NCBI RefSeq assembly: GCF_002893625.1
Contig: NZ_PKMZ01000001.1
Span: 558,001-622,000 of the forward strand
Reading direction: 5' to 3'
DNA: 64,000 nt
DNA from: Mangrovicella endophytica
Lineage (GTDB): Bacteria; Pseudomonadota; Alphaproteobacteria; Rhizobiales; Rhizobiaceae
Within the stretch, counting starts at the first letter, position 1, and every line of letters begins with the position of its first letter. Under the pieces are notes generated by a model, which saw only the letters and a program-made list of their open reading frames with translations, was not told where the DNA came from and did not search any database. Shown here one piece after another: positions 35,725 through 44,207 of this stretch. Made by a program: the position numbers and the translations under genes.

Positions 35725-37296
35725 ATGGATATCACCGGCGACATCCTGATCGGCGATGAGGACCGCCGCGGCGGCGAAACCTTCCGCGCCGTCGATCCTG
35801 CCGCCGACCGGGAGCTGGAGCCCGCCTTCTCAGTGGCGGGTCCAGCCGAGGTGGATGCGGCCTGTTCACTGGCCGAGGCGGCCTTCGACAGCTACCGGGA
35901 AACCGATCTCGAAACGCGCGCCCGTTTCCTGGAGGCGATCGCCAGCCGTATCGAGGCGCTGCGCCCGGCCTTTGTCGAGCGGACGACCGCGGAAAGCGGT
36001 CTGCCGCCGGCGCGTATCGAGGGCGAAACGGCGCGCACCGCCGGTCAGCTGCGCCTCTTCGCCGACGTCGTGCGCCAGGGAAACTTTCTCGACCTGCGCG
36101 TCGATCCGGCGATGCCGGACCGCAAGCCGCTGCCGCGACCGGACCTGCGCCAGCGCCATATCCCGCTCGGGCCCGTCGCCGTCTTCGGCGCCAGCAACTT
36201 CCCGCTCGCCTTCTCGGTCGCCGGCGGCGACACGGCCTCGGCTCTCGCCGCCGGCTGCCCGGTGGTCGTGAAAGGCCATCCGGCTCATCCCGGCACCAGC
36301 GAGCTCGTCGGCCGCGCCATTCGAGAGGCCGCGCGGGAATGCGGCCTGCCGGCGGGGGTCTTCTCGCTGCTGCAGGGCACCTCCAACGAGCTTGGCGGGG
36401 CGCTCGTCCGCGATCCCCGCATCAAGGCCGTCGGCTTCACCGGCTCGCGCGGGGGTGGCCTGGCGCTGGTGCGCATCGCGCAGGAGCGGCCGGAGCCGAT
36501 CCCGGTCTATGCCGAGATGTCGAGCATCAATCCGGTTTTCCTGCTGCCGGGCGCTCTGGAGGAGCAGGCCGAGGCGCTGGGCGCGGCCTTTGTCGGCTCG
36601 CTCATTATGGGCGCCGGCCAGTTCTGCACAAATCCCGGCATCGGCCTGGCAAAGCCGGGTGCGGCGCTCGACCGCTTCATCGCCGCGGCGACGGCCGCGC
36701 TGAAGGGCGGTGCGGCCGCGCCGATGCTGACGCGCGGCATCGGTGCCGCCTATCGCCGAAGCGTCGAGGCGATGGCCGCAAGCAGCCGCGTCGAAGAGCT
36801 TGCCCGGGGCCTCGCCGGCGAGAGCGCGAATGCCTGCCAGGCGGCCCTGTTCGCAGCGGACGCCTCGGCCTTCCTGGCCGACGAGCGGCTGCGCGACGAG
36901 ATCTTCGGCGCCTCGTCGCTGATCGTGCGCTGCGACAGCGATGACGACATGGTGCGGGTCGCCGCGGCCTTGGAAGGTCAGCTCACCGCGACGCTGCACC
37001 TCACGGCGGCAGACTATCCGCAGGCGCGCCGGCTGATCCCGATCCTCGAGAAGCGGGCGGGTCGCATCCTTGTCGGCGGCTGGCCGACGGGTGTCGAGGT
37101 CGGCCACGCCATGGTGCATGGCGGGCCATTCCCGGCGACCTCGGACGGGCGCAGCACCTCGGTCGGCTCGCTGGCGATCCGGCGGTTCCTCCGCCCGGTC
37201 TGTTACCAGGCGCTGCCCGACGAACTGCTGCCGGAAGCGCTGCGCGAAGCCAATGCCGGCGAACTGCCGCGGCGCGTCGACGGCCGCTTTGCCTGA
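35725..37296 (+). CDS. 2-oxoglutarate-semialdehyde (2,5-dioxopentanoate) dehydrogenase
   Basis: 523 residues, NADP+-type aldehyde dehydrogenase of the sugar-acid class. Features: [43 protein letters not shown] (cofactor site, with a Lys in VVVKGHP), [13 protein letters not shown], catalytic Glu in [16 protein letters not shown], and nucleophile Cys in [14 protein letters not shown]. These match alpha-ketoglutarate-semialdehyde dehydrogenases that end non-phosphorylative pentose, galactarate and hydroxyproline pathways. The neighbours (AraD1 and an aldose 1-dehydrogenase) place it at the last step, to 2-oxoglutarate. Confidence 0.9.
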   Translation: MDITGDILIGDEDRRGGETFRAVDPAADRELEPAFSVAGPAEVDAACSLAEAAFDSYRETDLETRARFLEAIASRIEALRPAFVERTTAESGLPPARIEGETARTAGQLRLFADVVRQGNFLDLRVDPAMPDRKPLPRPDLRQRHIPLGPVAVFGASNFPLAFSVAGGDTASALAAGCPVVVKGHPAHPGTSELVGRAIREAARECGLPAGVFSLLQGTSNELGGALVRDPRIKAVGFTGSRGGGLALVRIAQERPEPIPVYAEMSSINPVFLLPGALEEQAEALGAAFVGSLIMGAGQFCTNPGIGLAKPGAALDRFIAAATAALKGGAAAPMLTRGIGAAYRRSVEAMAASSRVEELARGLAGESANACQAALFAADASAFLADERLRDEIFGASSLIVRCDSDDDMVRVAAALEGQLTATLHLTAADYPQARRLIPILEKRAGRILVGGWPTGVEVGHAMVHGGPFPATSDGRSTSVGSLAIRRFLRPVCYQALPDELLPEALREANAGELPRRVDGRFA

Positions 37297-37365
37297 GGCC
37301 TCTGCGCCACTCTGAACACGGCCGGCGCGATCCGGCTCGGAAAGACGATCAAGGAAGGATGCGCG

Positions 37366-38364
37366 ATGGCGCTACGACTGATGCAGCTGAAGGACAGCGA
37401 CGGCACGCGCCGGGTGGCCGGGCTCGATGACGATGGCGCGGCGCGCCTGATCGAGGGTTTCGTCTCTGTTTATGATCTCGCCTGGCAGGCGGCAACGTCC
37501 GGCGCGACCCTTGCGCAGACGGCGGAGGCCGAAGGCTATGGCGCGACCGTCGATATCGAGGCCGCCATCGCGGAAGGGCGTCTGCTCGCGCCGATCGACC
37601 ATCCGGATCCGGCACATCTTTATCTCACCGGCACGGGGCTCACGCATCTCGGCTCTGCCGAAGGGCGTGACAAGATGCACAAGCAGGCGGCCGCCGCGGA
37701 CAAGCCGACCGACTCCATGCGCATGTTCCTGATGGGTGTCGAGGGCGGCAAGCCGTCAGCCGGCAGCACAGGTGTCCAGCCGGAATGGTTCTACAAGGGA
37801 GACGGCGGTGTTCTCGCAGCGCCCGGTGCGCCGCTCCGCTCGCCATCCTTCGCCCTTGACGGAGGCGAGGAGCCGGAGATCGCCGGCATCTATCTGATCG
37901 GACCGGATGGCACACCGCTGCGCCTCGGCTTTGCGCTCGGCAATGAATTCTCCGATCACGTCACCGAGCGGCAGAACTATCTCTATCTTGCCCATTCTAA
38001 GCTGCGGCCAGCCTCGATCGGCCCGGAACTCCTGACGGGCGAACTCCCCGCGGATGTCCGCGGCACCTCGCGCATCCGGCGCGGCAGCCAAACCGTCTGG
38101 GAGAAGCCCTTCCTGTCGGGCGAGGCGAACATGTCGCATTCGCTGGCCAATCTCGAGCACCATCACTTCAAGTATCAGCTGTTCCGGCGGCCGGGCGACG
38201 TGCATGTCCACTTCTTCGGCACCGCGACCTTGTCCTTCTCCGACGGGTTCAAGACCGAGGAGGGCGACGTCTTCGAGGTGGAGGCCGCGCCCTTCCGCTA
38301 CAGGCTGGCGAACCCGCTGGCCGTCGAGCATGAAACGGCGGACACTGCCGTGAGGGCGCTCTGA
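37366..38364 (+). CDS. gguC: AraD1/GguC, FAH-superfamily 2-keto-3-deoxy-sugar-acid dehydratase-like
   Basis: 332 residues with ribosome site AAGGAAGG. FAH-superfamily fold of the AraD1 (GguC) type: LYLTGTGLTHLGSAEGRDKMH, KPSAGSTGVQPEWFYKGDG, and the metal-binding segment DGGEEPEIAGIYLIG (E-x-E), then GNEFSDHVTERQNYLYLAHSKLRPASIGPEL. GguC is the third gene of the ggu locus in Agrobacterium; related FAH proteins dehydrate 2-keto-3-deoxy-arabonate to the semialdehyde used by the preceding dehydrogenase. The stop overlaps the next start by one base (TGATG). Assignment is strong; exact substrate is inferred. Confidence 0.88.
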   Translation: MALRLMQLKDSDGTRRVAGLDDDGAARLIEGFVSVYDLAWQAATSGATLAQTAEAEGYGATVDIEAAIAEGRLLAPIDHPDPAHLYLTGTGLTHLGSAEGRDKMHKQAAAADKPTDSMRMFLMGVEGGKPSAGSTGVQPEWFYKGDGGVLAAPGAPLRSPSFALDGGEEPEIAGIYLIGPDGTPLRLGFALGNEFSDHVTERQNYLYLAHSKLRPASIGPELLTGELPADVRGTSRIRRGSQTVWEKPFLSGEANMSHSLANLEHHHFKYQLFRRPGDVHVHFFGTATLSFSDGFKTEEGDVFEVEAAPFRYRLANPLAVEHETADTAVRAL

Positions 38365-39308
38365 TGGCGCCGATCCGTCTCGGCATCGTCGGCGTCGGCA
38401 AGATCGCCCGCGATCAGCACCTGCCGTCGATCGCGCGCAATGCTGACTTCGAGCTCGTCGGTGCAGCCAGCCGCAGCGCCAGCGTCGAAGGCGTCGCGAA
38501 CTTTCCCGATCTTGCCGCGATGCTGGACGCGGTGCCGGATCTCGACGCCGTGGCCCTTTGCGTGCCACCGCAGGTTCGCCATGCGCTGGCTCATCTTGCC
38601 CTGACGCGCGGCAAGCACGTGCTTCTGGAGAAGCCGCCCGGCGCGACGGTGGCCGAGGTGCTGGACCTCCAGAGCCTTGCCGCCGAGCGCAAGCTGTCGC
38701 TCTTCGCCACCTGGCACTCACGCTTCGCGCCGGCGGTCGAGGCGGCGCGCGCCTGGCTGGCTGACGCCCGCATCGATACGGTGGCCGTCACCTGGAAGGA
38801 AGACGTGCGCCGCTGGCATCCCGGCCAGGACTGGATCTGGGAGCCGGGCGGTCTCGGCGTCTTCGATCCCGGCATCAATGCGCTCTCGATCGTCACGCGC
38901 ATCCTGCCGCGCGCGATTTTCCTGACCGGCTCGACGCTGGCCTTCCCGGAAAACAAGGCGGCGCCGATCGCCGCCGACCTCATCTTCTCGGACGCGCTCG
39001 GCACCTCGATCACGGCGGCCTTCGACTGGCGGCAGACGGGGCCTCAGAGCTGGGACATCGAGATCGCGACAGACAAGGGGCGCCTGGCGCTCTCCGGCGG
39101 TGGCAGCCGCATGGCGATCGACGGCAGCCTCGTCTCGGACGCGCCGGAAGCCGAATATGACGGCATCTACCGCCGCTTCGCTGAGCTGGTGCAGAATGGC
39201 GCGTCCGATGTCGACGTATCGCCGCTGGTCCATGTCGCCGATGCGTTCATGCTGGGACGGCGCTCGGTCGTCGAAGCGTTCCACGATGACGCGGCGGCAG
39301 GACACTGA
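38364..39308 (+). CDS. L-arabinose/D-galactose 1-dehydrogenase (Gfo/Idh/MocA family)
   Basis: 314 residues. Closely resembles Azospirillum L-arabinose 1-dehydrogenase: RLGIVGVGKIARDQHLPSI at the N terminus, ALCVPPQVRHA, the catalytic-lysine motif LEKPPGATVAEV, LFATWHSRFAPAV, and the diagnostic WKEDVRRWHPGQDWIWEPGG followed by LGVFDPGINALSIVTRILPR, with active-site Asp and Asn. It oxidises the aldose to its lactone, the first step of the non-phosphorylative route. It sits between gguC and galM with one-base overlaps on both sides. A lactonase and sugar-acid dehydratase are not in the window. Confidence 0.9.
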   Translation: MAPIRLGIVGVGKIARDQHLPSIARNADFELVGAASRSASVEGVANFPDLAAMLDAVPDLDAVALCVPPQVRHALAHLALTRGKHVLLEKPPGATVAEVLDLQSLAAERKLSLFATWHSRFAPAVEAARAWLADARIDTVAVTWKEDVRRWHPGQDWIWEPGGLGVFDPGINALSIVTRILPRAIFLTGSTLAFPENKAAPIAADLIFSDALGTSITAAFDWRQTGPQSWDIEIATDKGRLALSGGGSRMAIDGSLVSDAPEAEYDGIYRRFAELVQNGASDVDVSPLVHVADAFMLGRRSVVEAFHDDAAAGH

Positions 39309-40384
39309 TGGGTGCGATCGAACGCTCACACTTCGGCACGCTGTCTGACGGGCAGCGTGTCGAGGCCATCGATCTCCGCGGCGAGGGGATCGAGCTGCGG
39401 GTGATCACCTATGGCGCGGCGATCCAGGCACTGCGGGTGCCTGACCGCAGCGGTGCGATGGGCGACGTCGTCCTCGGCTATCCCGACCTCGACCTCTATG
39501 AGACCAAGCCGCAATATTTCGGCGGCACCATCGGGCGCTACGCCAACCGTATCGCCGCAGGGCGTTTCGAGCTCGACGGCCGCCTCTACCAGGTGGAGCC
39601 GAACGACGGTCCGAACGCGCTGCACGGTGGTGCAAAAGGCTTCGACAAGCAGGTCTGGACCGTTGCCGAGACGGGTGAGGGGGACAGGCCCTTCGTCGTC
39701 CTCGAGCGGACGAGCCCGGATGGCGAGGAAGGCTTTCCCGGCGAGCTGAAGGCGCGCGTGCGCTTCACCCTGTCGGCTCCAGGCGAGCTGACGATCGGCT
39801 ATGAGGCGACGACCGATCGCCCGACCCTCTGCAACCTGACGAACCACAGCTACTTCAATCTGGGCGGCGTCGAGCAGCTTGGGACGGCGCTCAACCATCG
39901 TCTGCAGGTGATGGCGGATCGCTTCCTGCCCATCGATGCCACGGCCATCCCGAACGACGGTCTCGCCCCGGTGGAGGGCACACCCTTCGACTTCCGCCAG
40001 CTCCGGCGGATCAACGATGGTCTGCGTAATGGAGCATCGCGGCAGATCGTCTTGGGGCGTGGTTACGACCATAGCTTCGTCCTGTCGGACGGGATGCGTG
40101 ACAAGCCGGCTCTCGCAGCCCGTGTCGAGGACGAGATCTCCGGCCGCGCGATGGAGCTCTGGACGACCGAGCCGGGTCTGCAGGTCTATTCCGGCAACTT
40201 CCTCGATGCGACGACAGTCGGCAAGTTCGACCAGCTGATGCGGCAGGGTGATGCCTTCTGCCTGGAACCGCAGCATCACCCCGATACGCCGAGCCGTAGC
40301 GATGTCCCCAGCGCTCGATTGGATCCGGGTAAACTTTACCGTTCAACCTCGATCTATCGCTTCGCCAATCGTGTAATTCGATAA
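39308..40384 (+). CDS. galM: Aldose 1-epimerase (galactose mutarotase)
   Basis: 358 residues, one-base overlap with the dehydrogenase gene. GalM hallmarks: QYFGGTIGRYANRIAAGRF, NALHGGAKGFDKQVW (catalytic His), NLTNHSYFNLGG (second catalytic His), DFRQLRRI, and FCLEPQHHPDTPS (catalytic Glu). It interconverts sugar anomers and would supply the anomer used by the dehydrogenase. It is the last gene of the chvE-ggu operon; I see no clear hairpin terminator after it. Confidence 0.95.
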   Translation: MGAIERSHFGTLSDGQRVEAIDLRGEGIELRVITYGAAIQALRVPDRSGAMGDVVLGYPDLDLYETKPQYFGGTIGRYANRIAAGRFELDGRLYQVEPNDGPNALHGGAKGFDKQVWTVAETGEGDRPFVVLERTSPDGEEGFPGELKARVRFTLSAPGELTIGYEATTDRPTLCNLTNHSYFNLGGVEQLGTALNHRLQVMADRFLPIDATAIPNDGLAPVEGTPFDFRQLRRINDGLRNGASRQIVLGRGYDHSFVLSDGMRDKPALAARVEDEISGRAMELWTTEPGLQVYSGNFLDATTVGKFDQLMRQGDAFCLEPQHHPDTPSRSDVPSARLDPGKLYRSTSIYRFANRVIR

Positions 40385-40430
40385 ATTCACTTTTCTCGGC
40401 GTGCTCCGTGAGCATGTCTTGAAACGTCTC

Positions 40431-40440
40431 GAACCGGTTC
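40431..40440. promoter_or_regulatory. Short palindrome upstream of the luxR-type gene
   Basis: GAACCGGTTC, a perfect 10-bp palindrome 58 bases before the luxR-type start and inside a wider TTGAA...TTCAA frame. Possible regulator site; unlike the repeat upstream of the AHL synthase. Confidence 0.25.
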
Positions 40441-40497
40441 AAATTAGTAAGCCTGCCTGTTGCAACGGCTGTCTGAAGGATCATAAAACTTTAGCGA

Positions 40498-41244
40498 GTG
40501 TTGGACTCGCGCACCGAAAGCGTCCTGTTGATGCAGAAGTCTTTGGAGGCTACATCCGGTCTTATCCGTTCTCTCGAGCGCTGCATGTCTCCAAGCGAGA
40601 TCAGCGCCGAGATCAGGAGAAGCACAGCTGACTTCGGCGTCGAGCATCTTTTTGCCGGCACCATGCCACGGCCCGGCGCCTTGCCTTCGGAACAGTCCAA
40701 ACACGTGCTTCTGGCCGATCTGCCGCCGGATTGGGTCGAGGAGTATTTCCGCGGCGGCTGGCTCGACCGCGACCCGACGATCCAGCGCGTTCGCTCGCTG
40801 GCTCCGTCCTTCCTGTGGTCCGAGCTGGAGAGTGGTGACGACCGGCTCATGGGCATGGCAGCCGAACATGGCCTGAAGGCCGGGCTGACCTGCTCACTGC
40901 TGACGCTCGACAACAGCTGTGCCGGCTTCTCCTTCACCGGTGCGTATATGGATACCTCGCCGGAGACGCGGCGTATCCTTCATCTGGTTTCGATCTTCGC
41001 AATCGCCCGCGCCTTGTCGTTGCGCAACGCCGCCCCGTCGCCCGATGTCGGCCGCCTCAGCCTGCGCGAAATGGAAACGCTGCGCTGGATCGCCGAGGGC
41101 AAGACCGACTGGGAAACGTCGATGATCCTCGGCGTATCAGAGAAGTCGATCGAGAAGTTCGTCAGCAACGCGCGCCGGAAACTCGGCGCGATCAATCGTG
41201 CTCATGCGCTGTCGATCGCGTTTCGAAGCGGCATCATTCAATGA
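40498..41244 (+). CDS. LuxR-family N-acylhomoserine-lactone receptor/regulator
   Basis: 248 residues from GTG 40498 (TTG 40501 and ATG 40531 are alternatives). The N-terminal autoinducer-binding domain keeps the residues that contact AHL in TraR, in correct spacing: Trp and Tyr in DWVEEY, Asp-Pro in DRDP, and Trp at the end of APSFLW. The C-terminal GerE helix-turn-helix is LSLREMETLRWIAEGKTDWETSMILGVSEKSIEKFVSNARRKLGA. An AHL synthase follows in the same direction, so this is a cognate pair, not an orphan. Confidence 0.93.
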   Translation: MLDSRTESVLLMQKSLEATSGLIRSLERCMSPSEISAEIRRSTADFGVEHLFAGTMPRPGALPSEQSKHVLLADLPPDWVEEYFRGGWLDRDPTIQRVRSLAPSFLWSELESGDDRLMGMAAEHGLKAGLTCSLLTLDNSCAGFSFTGAYMDTSPETRRILHLVSIFAIARALSLRNAAPSPDVGRLSLREMETLRWIAEGKTDWETSMILGVSEKSIEKFVSNARRKLGAINRAHALSIAFRSGIIQ

Positions 41245-41348
41245 TCGCTGCTTCTGCGGGCAGTACGAGGACGATCAACTCGGACCCGCGCTGCGCCGGC
41301 CGAAGGGCAGGCAAATCTTTTGTCGGAGGTACTGACCGTCATCTGAAG

Positions 41349-41364
41349 GTAGGGAAAACCCTAC
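41349..41364. promoter_or_regulatory. Lux-box-like inverted repeat upstream of the AHL synthase
   Basis: GTAGGGAAAACCCTAC: perfect 6-bp arms around AAAA, centred 67 bases before the synthase ATG and between luxR and luxI. Position and dyad symmetry fit the LuxR-type protein's operator, which would give positive autoinduction. Confidence 0.6.
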
Positions 41365-41423
41365 TATTTGCCGCGACCGGATTTTGCTTCGTTCGCCGTC
41401 ATTCCGGGACAGGATTTGACGGC

Positions 41424-42065
41424 ATGATCACCTTCATAGACGCATCCAATATTCATCTTCCGAGCAGCCAGGCCTTGATGGAGCAGGCCTACCGGCTGCG
41501 TCACCGCGTCTTTGTCGATGAGTCCGGGTGGGAAGATCTGAGGCGTGACGACGGCCTCGAGATCGACCAGTTCGACGATGGTCGCGCCATCCACATGCTC
41601 TTTCTCGAGGAAGGCCAGGTCGTCGGCTATCAGCGCATGCTGCCGACCACGGCTCCGCATCTTCTCTCCGAAGTCCTGCCTGAGTTGTGCGAAGGCGAGC
41701 GGCCTTGCGGTCCCCACGTCTGGGAGTGGACGCGTTACTGCGTCGAAAAGAGCCACCGCGAACGCGGCCGCAAGCTCAGCTACACGGCCAATGTGCTCTT
41801 GTCGGCGATCGTCGAGTGGGGCTTGGAGAGCGGCGTCAGCGAGATCGTCATCGAGATGGACACGCTGTGGCTGCTCAGGCTCGTGCAACTGCATTTCCGG
41901 GTTACGCCGCTCGGCTTTCCGAAGGAGATCGAGGGTCGAGATACAATCGCGGTCACGGCCGCCTTCGACGGCCGCACTTTGAAGCGGCTGCGCGAGATGC
42001 GGGGCGACAACGCGCGTGTGACGGCGAAACAGTCCAGTCAGGCCGCGGGAGGGCTACTTTCGTGA
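41424..42065 (+). CDS. N-acylhomoserine-lactone synthase (LuxI family)
   Basis: 213 residues from ATG 41424, where LuxI similarity begins. Conserved residues are all present with family spacing: Arg26, Phe30 and Trp36 in RLRHRVFVDESGW, Asp48 and Asp51 in EIDQFDD, Arg in VVGYQRMLPT, and Glu-x-x-Arg in VWEWTRYCVEKS. It makes AHL from S-adenosylmethionine and an acyl donor; the acyl chain cannot be predicted. Its stop overlaps the GTG start of a 70-residue ORF. Preceded by a perfect inverted repeat that is probably the lux box. Confidence 0.93.
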   Translation: MITFIDASNIHLPSSQALMEQAYRLRHRVFVDESGWEDLRRDDGLEIDQFDDGRAIHMLFLEEGQVVGYQRMLPTTAPHLLSEVLPELCEGERPCGPHVWEWTRYCVEKSHRERGRKLSYTANVLLSAIVEWGLESGVSEIVIEMDTLWLLRLVQLHFRVTPLGFPKEIEGRDTIAVTAAFDGRTLKRLREMRGDNARVTAKQSSQAAGGLLS

Positions 42066-42274
42066 GGGTACTCGAAAATGTGAATGGGGCCGCGATAGCG
42101 CAGCCGGAGGATGTCGAAGCACTGCGCAGCCTGGTCATGATGCTGCAGTACGCAGAGCGAGAATGTGAACGATTCTCGGGGCCTGCTGCGTTTCACATCG
42201 CTGCGGCAGTGGCTAAGTTAAGCCATGTCGGGCAGCTTGATGACGCAAATTTGCCCGGTAAATTGAACAGCTAA
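42062..42274 (+). CDS. Small protein translationally coupled to the AHL synthase
   Basis: 70 residues from GTG 42062, with a four-base GTGA overlap with the synthase stop. I do not recognise a named family. The middle is helical and slightly amphipathic (EDVEALRSLVMMLQYAERECERF, then AAFHIAAAVAKLSH), with no signal peptide or membrane segment. Small ORFs directly after AHL synthase genes occur in other Hyphomicrobiales. The coupling and absence of a competing gene on the other strand argue that it is real. A role in quorum-sensing control is a guess from position. Confidence 0.65.
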   Translation: MRVLENVNGAAIAQPEDVEALRSLVMMLQYAERECERFSGPAAFHIAAAVAKLSHVGQLDDANLPGKLNS

Positions 42275-42337
42275 TCGCATTTACAACAACCCGGTGGCAT
42301 CATAATCCACGCACCAGTTCAGTTGGAGCGTTCGACG

Positions 42338-42709
42338 ATGTTTGATGACAACCAGGTTGACCGGCACGTAGGGCAACGCCTTCGCGCGCTGAGGATCTCC
42401 CGGGGGATTAGTCAGACAGCGCTCGGCGAGGCGATCGGCGTCACGTTCCAGCAGGTGCAGAAGTACGAGTCCGGTTCGAACCGGATCTCGGCTTCCAAGC
42501 TTCATCGTGTCTGCACCCACTTCAAGGTGCCGGTCTCCTACTTCTTCGACGAAATCCCGCCTTCGGAGGAAGAGGCCGCGCTTGCCGACCTTCCGACCCT
42601 CGCCGGGCGGGAGATCGAGTCGCTGCAGCTGATCCTGCAGCTCGACCCCCAGGTGAAGCGGGCCATCTACAGTCTCGCCAAGAGCCTGCGCGAGACCACC
42701 CCGAACTGA
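42338..42709 (+). CDS. XRE-family helix-turn-helix regulator
   Basis: 123 residues from ATG 42338; TTG 42323 in frame is a less likely start. The Cro/C1-type HTH is VDRHVGQRLRALRISRGISQTALGEAIGVTFQQVQKYESGSNRISASKLHRV, the common short rhizobial type with the FQQVQKYE recognition helix. The C-terminal tail (EEEAALADLPTLAGREIESLQLILQLDP) has no known domain. It stands between the quorum-sensing genes and the rsb module, with a large palindrome downstream, and may regulate either. Function is not known. Confidence 0.87.
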   Translation: MFDDNQVDRHVGQRLRALRISRGISQTALGEAIGVTFQQVQKYESGSNRISASKLHRVCTHFKVPVSYFFDEIPPSEEEAALADLPTLAGREIESLQLILQLDPQVKRAIYSLAKSLRETTPN

Positions 42710-42745
42710 GCGCAGCTAGCGTTCGAGATCATTGACGGCATGCAA

Positions 42746-42777
42746 CGCGGGACGGGTGCGATCGCATCCGTCCCGCG
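42746..42777 (+). terminator. 32-base near-perfect palindrome after the XRE gene
   Basis: Arms begin CGCGGGACGG and end CCGTCCCGCG around a GCGATCGC centre; only one pair (G-T) departs from perfect symmetry. It lies 37 bases after the XRE stop and is followed by GTCGTTT, so a strong terminator hairpin is the simplest reading. A regulatory site for the rsb operon 180 bases downstream is possible. Confidence 0.55.
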
Positions 42778-42955
42778 GTCGTTTGGCATGCGCGGCTCTC
42801 GGTCGAGAATGGGCTTGCAGCGACGGTTGGTCCGACAAGCGAGCAGCTGTCCCGACGTTCTGGCCTGCATGGGCCTGGCGGTGCGCGAACCACGTTGCGG
42901 ACCGGCCGCATTGCGCCTAGACACGCGACGACTGTGATTTGTCCTGGAACGATCT

Positions 42956-43816
42956 ATGCCGAGTGAATCTGCGTCTCTATCGTCGATCCTGTCTTCCGAC
43001 TTCGAGAAGATACTGGCCTCCTGGCTGAAGGCGCAGGCTCGCGAGGGCGTCAAGCGAACCGACCTCGTCTCCGCTAAGGAGACGGAGAAGCAGAGCCGCG
43101 ATTTTCTGATCGCCTTCGGTCGCGCGACGCGCGATGCGCCAACGGACGACAAGTTCGATTTCGCCAATCCATCCTGGGATCCGGTGCGCGAGGCTCTCGA
43201 GGAGATCACCGAGAGCCGCACGCAGCGCGGCGTGTCCCCGACCGAGATGGGCTGGTTCATCGCTTCGATCAAACTGCCGCTGTTCGAGCAGATGCGCGTG
43301 GCTTTCGCCGAGAACAACGCCCGGCTGCTGGAGAACGTCTGGAACACGACACGCGTCGTCGATCAGCTGGCGCTGCACGCGGTGGAGTCTCTCGTGCAGA
43401 AGCGTGAGGCGATCATCGAGCGTCAGCGTGCCGAGATGACCGAAGTCTCAGCGCCCGTCGTGAAGATCTGGGATCGGATCGTCACCGTGCCCCTGATCGG
43501 CACGCTCGACTCGTTCCGCGCCCAGACCGTGATGGAAAACCTTCTGGACGCCATCGTCCAGTGGGAGGCCGAGATCGCCATCATCGACATCACCGGCGTC
43601 TCGACGGTGGACACGCTGGTTGCGCAGCATCTGCTGAAGACGGCCGCGGCCGTGAAGCTGATGGGCGCGGAATGCGTCATCTGCGGCATCAGCCCGAAGA
43701 TCGCCCAGACGATCGTCAACCTCGGCGTCGATCTGCCGAATGTCACGACACGTATCGACCTGCAGAGCGGTCTCGCCTACGCCTTCGAGCGCCTCGGCGT
43801 GACGACGAAGGGATAA
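42956..43816 (+). CDS. rsbR: RsbR-type stressosome protein (RsbRD N-domain + STAS)
   Basis: 286 residues. Residues 1-150 form a helical RsbR-type sensory N-domain without haem or PAS motifs; residues about 165-280 are a STAS domain (VKIWDRIVTVPLIGTLDSFRAQ through AQTIVNLGVDLPNV). Positions matching the two RsbT-phosphorylated sites of Bacillus RsbR are Ser186 (LDS) and Thr220 (VDT), 34 apart as expected. It would build the stressosome shell with RsbS and release RsbT on stress. It opens an operon of five genes; the rsbS start is seven bases after its stop. Confidence 0.9.
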   Translation: MPSESASLSSILSSDFEKILASWLKAQAREGVKRTDLVSAKETEKQSRDFLIAFGRATRDAPTDDKFDFANPSWDPVREALEEITESRTQRGVSPTEMGWFIASIKLPLFEQMRVAFAENNARLLENVWNTTRVVDQLALHAVESLVQKREAIIERQRAEMTEVSAPVVKIWDRIVTVPLIGTLDSFRAQTVMENLLDAIVQWEAEIAIIDITGVSTVDTLVAQHLLKTAAAVKLMGAECVICGISPKIAQTIVNLGVDLPNVTTRIDLQSGLAYAFERLGVTTKG

Positions 43817-43823
43817 CCGGCGC

Positions 43824-44207
43824 TTGGACCAGATGTCCACATCGGGCTCGTCGCCCATCGTCACCATCATGGGATGCGTGATCGTCGCGATCCGCGATGA
43901 TCTCGACGACCGTGAGGTCCTCATGTTGCAGGATCAACTCGTCGAGGAGGTCGCGCGGGTCAAAGCCCGCGGCGTCATCATCGACATCGCCAGTCTGGAG
44001 ATCGTCGATACCTTTGCCGGCCGCATGCTCGGCTCGATGGCGCAAATGGCTCATATGATGAATGCCCGTACGATCGTCGTCGGCATGCGTCCGGCCGTCG
44101 CCATGACGCTGGTTGAACTCGGTATGACGCTTGACGGTGTGGAAACGGCGCTGAATGCCGACCGCGCGATGAGCCTCATTCTCGGCAGGCGGATCAAGCC
44201 TTCTTGA
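43824..44207 (+). CDS. rsbS: RsbS-type STAS antagonist
   Basis: 127 residues from TTG 43824; ATG 43833 is an alternative. Single STAS domain: GCVIVAIRDDLDDREVLMLQDQLVEEVARVKARGVIIDIASLEIVDTFAGRMLGSMAQ and VGMRPAVAMTLVELGMTLDGVETALNADRAM. The phosphoacceptor Ser59 of Bacillus RsbS corresponds to Thr63 here (IVDTF), a conservative change. RsbS sequesters RsbT until phosphorylated. Its stop overlaps the TTG start of rsbT, as in Bacillus-type modules. Confidence 0.92.
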   Translation: MDQMSTSGSSPIVTIMGCVIVAIRDDLDDREVLMLQDQLVEEVARVKARGVIIDIASLEIVDTFAGRMLGSMAQMAHMMNARTIVVGMRPAVAMTLVELGMTLDGVETALNADRAMSLILGRRIKPS

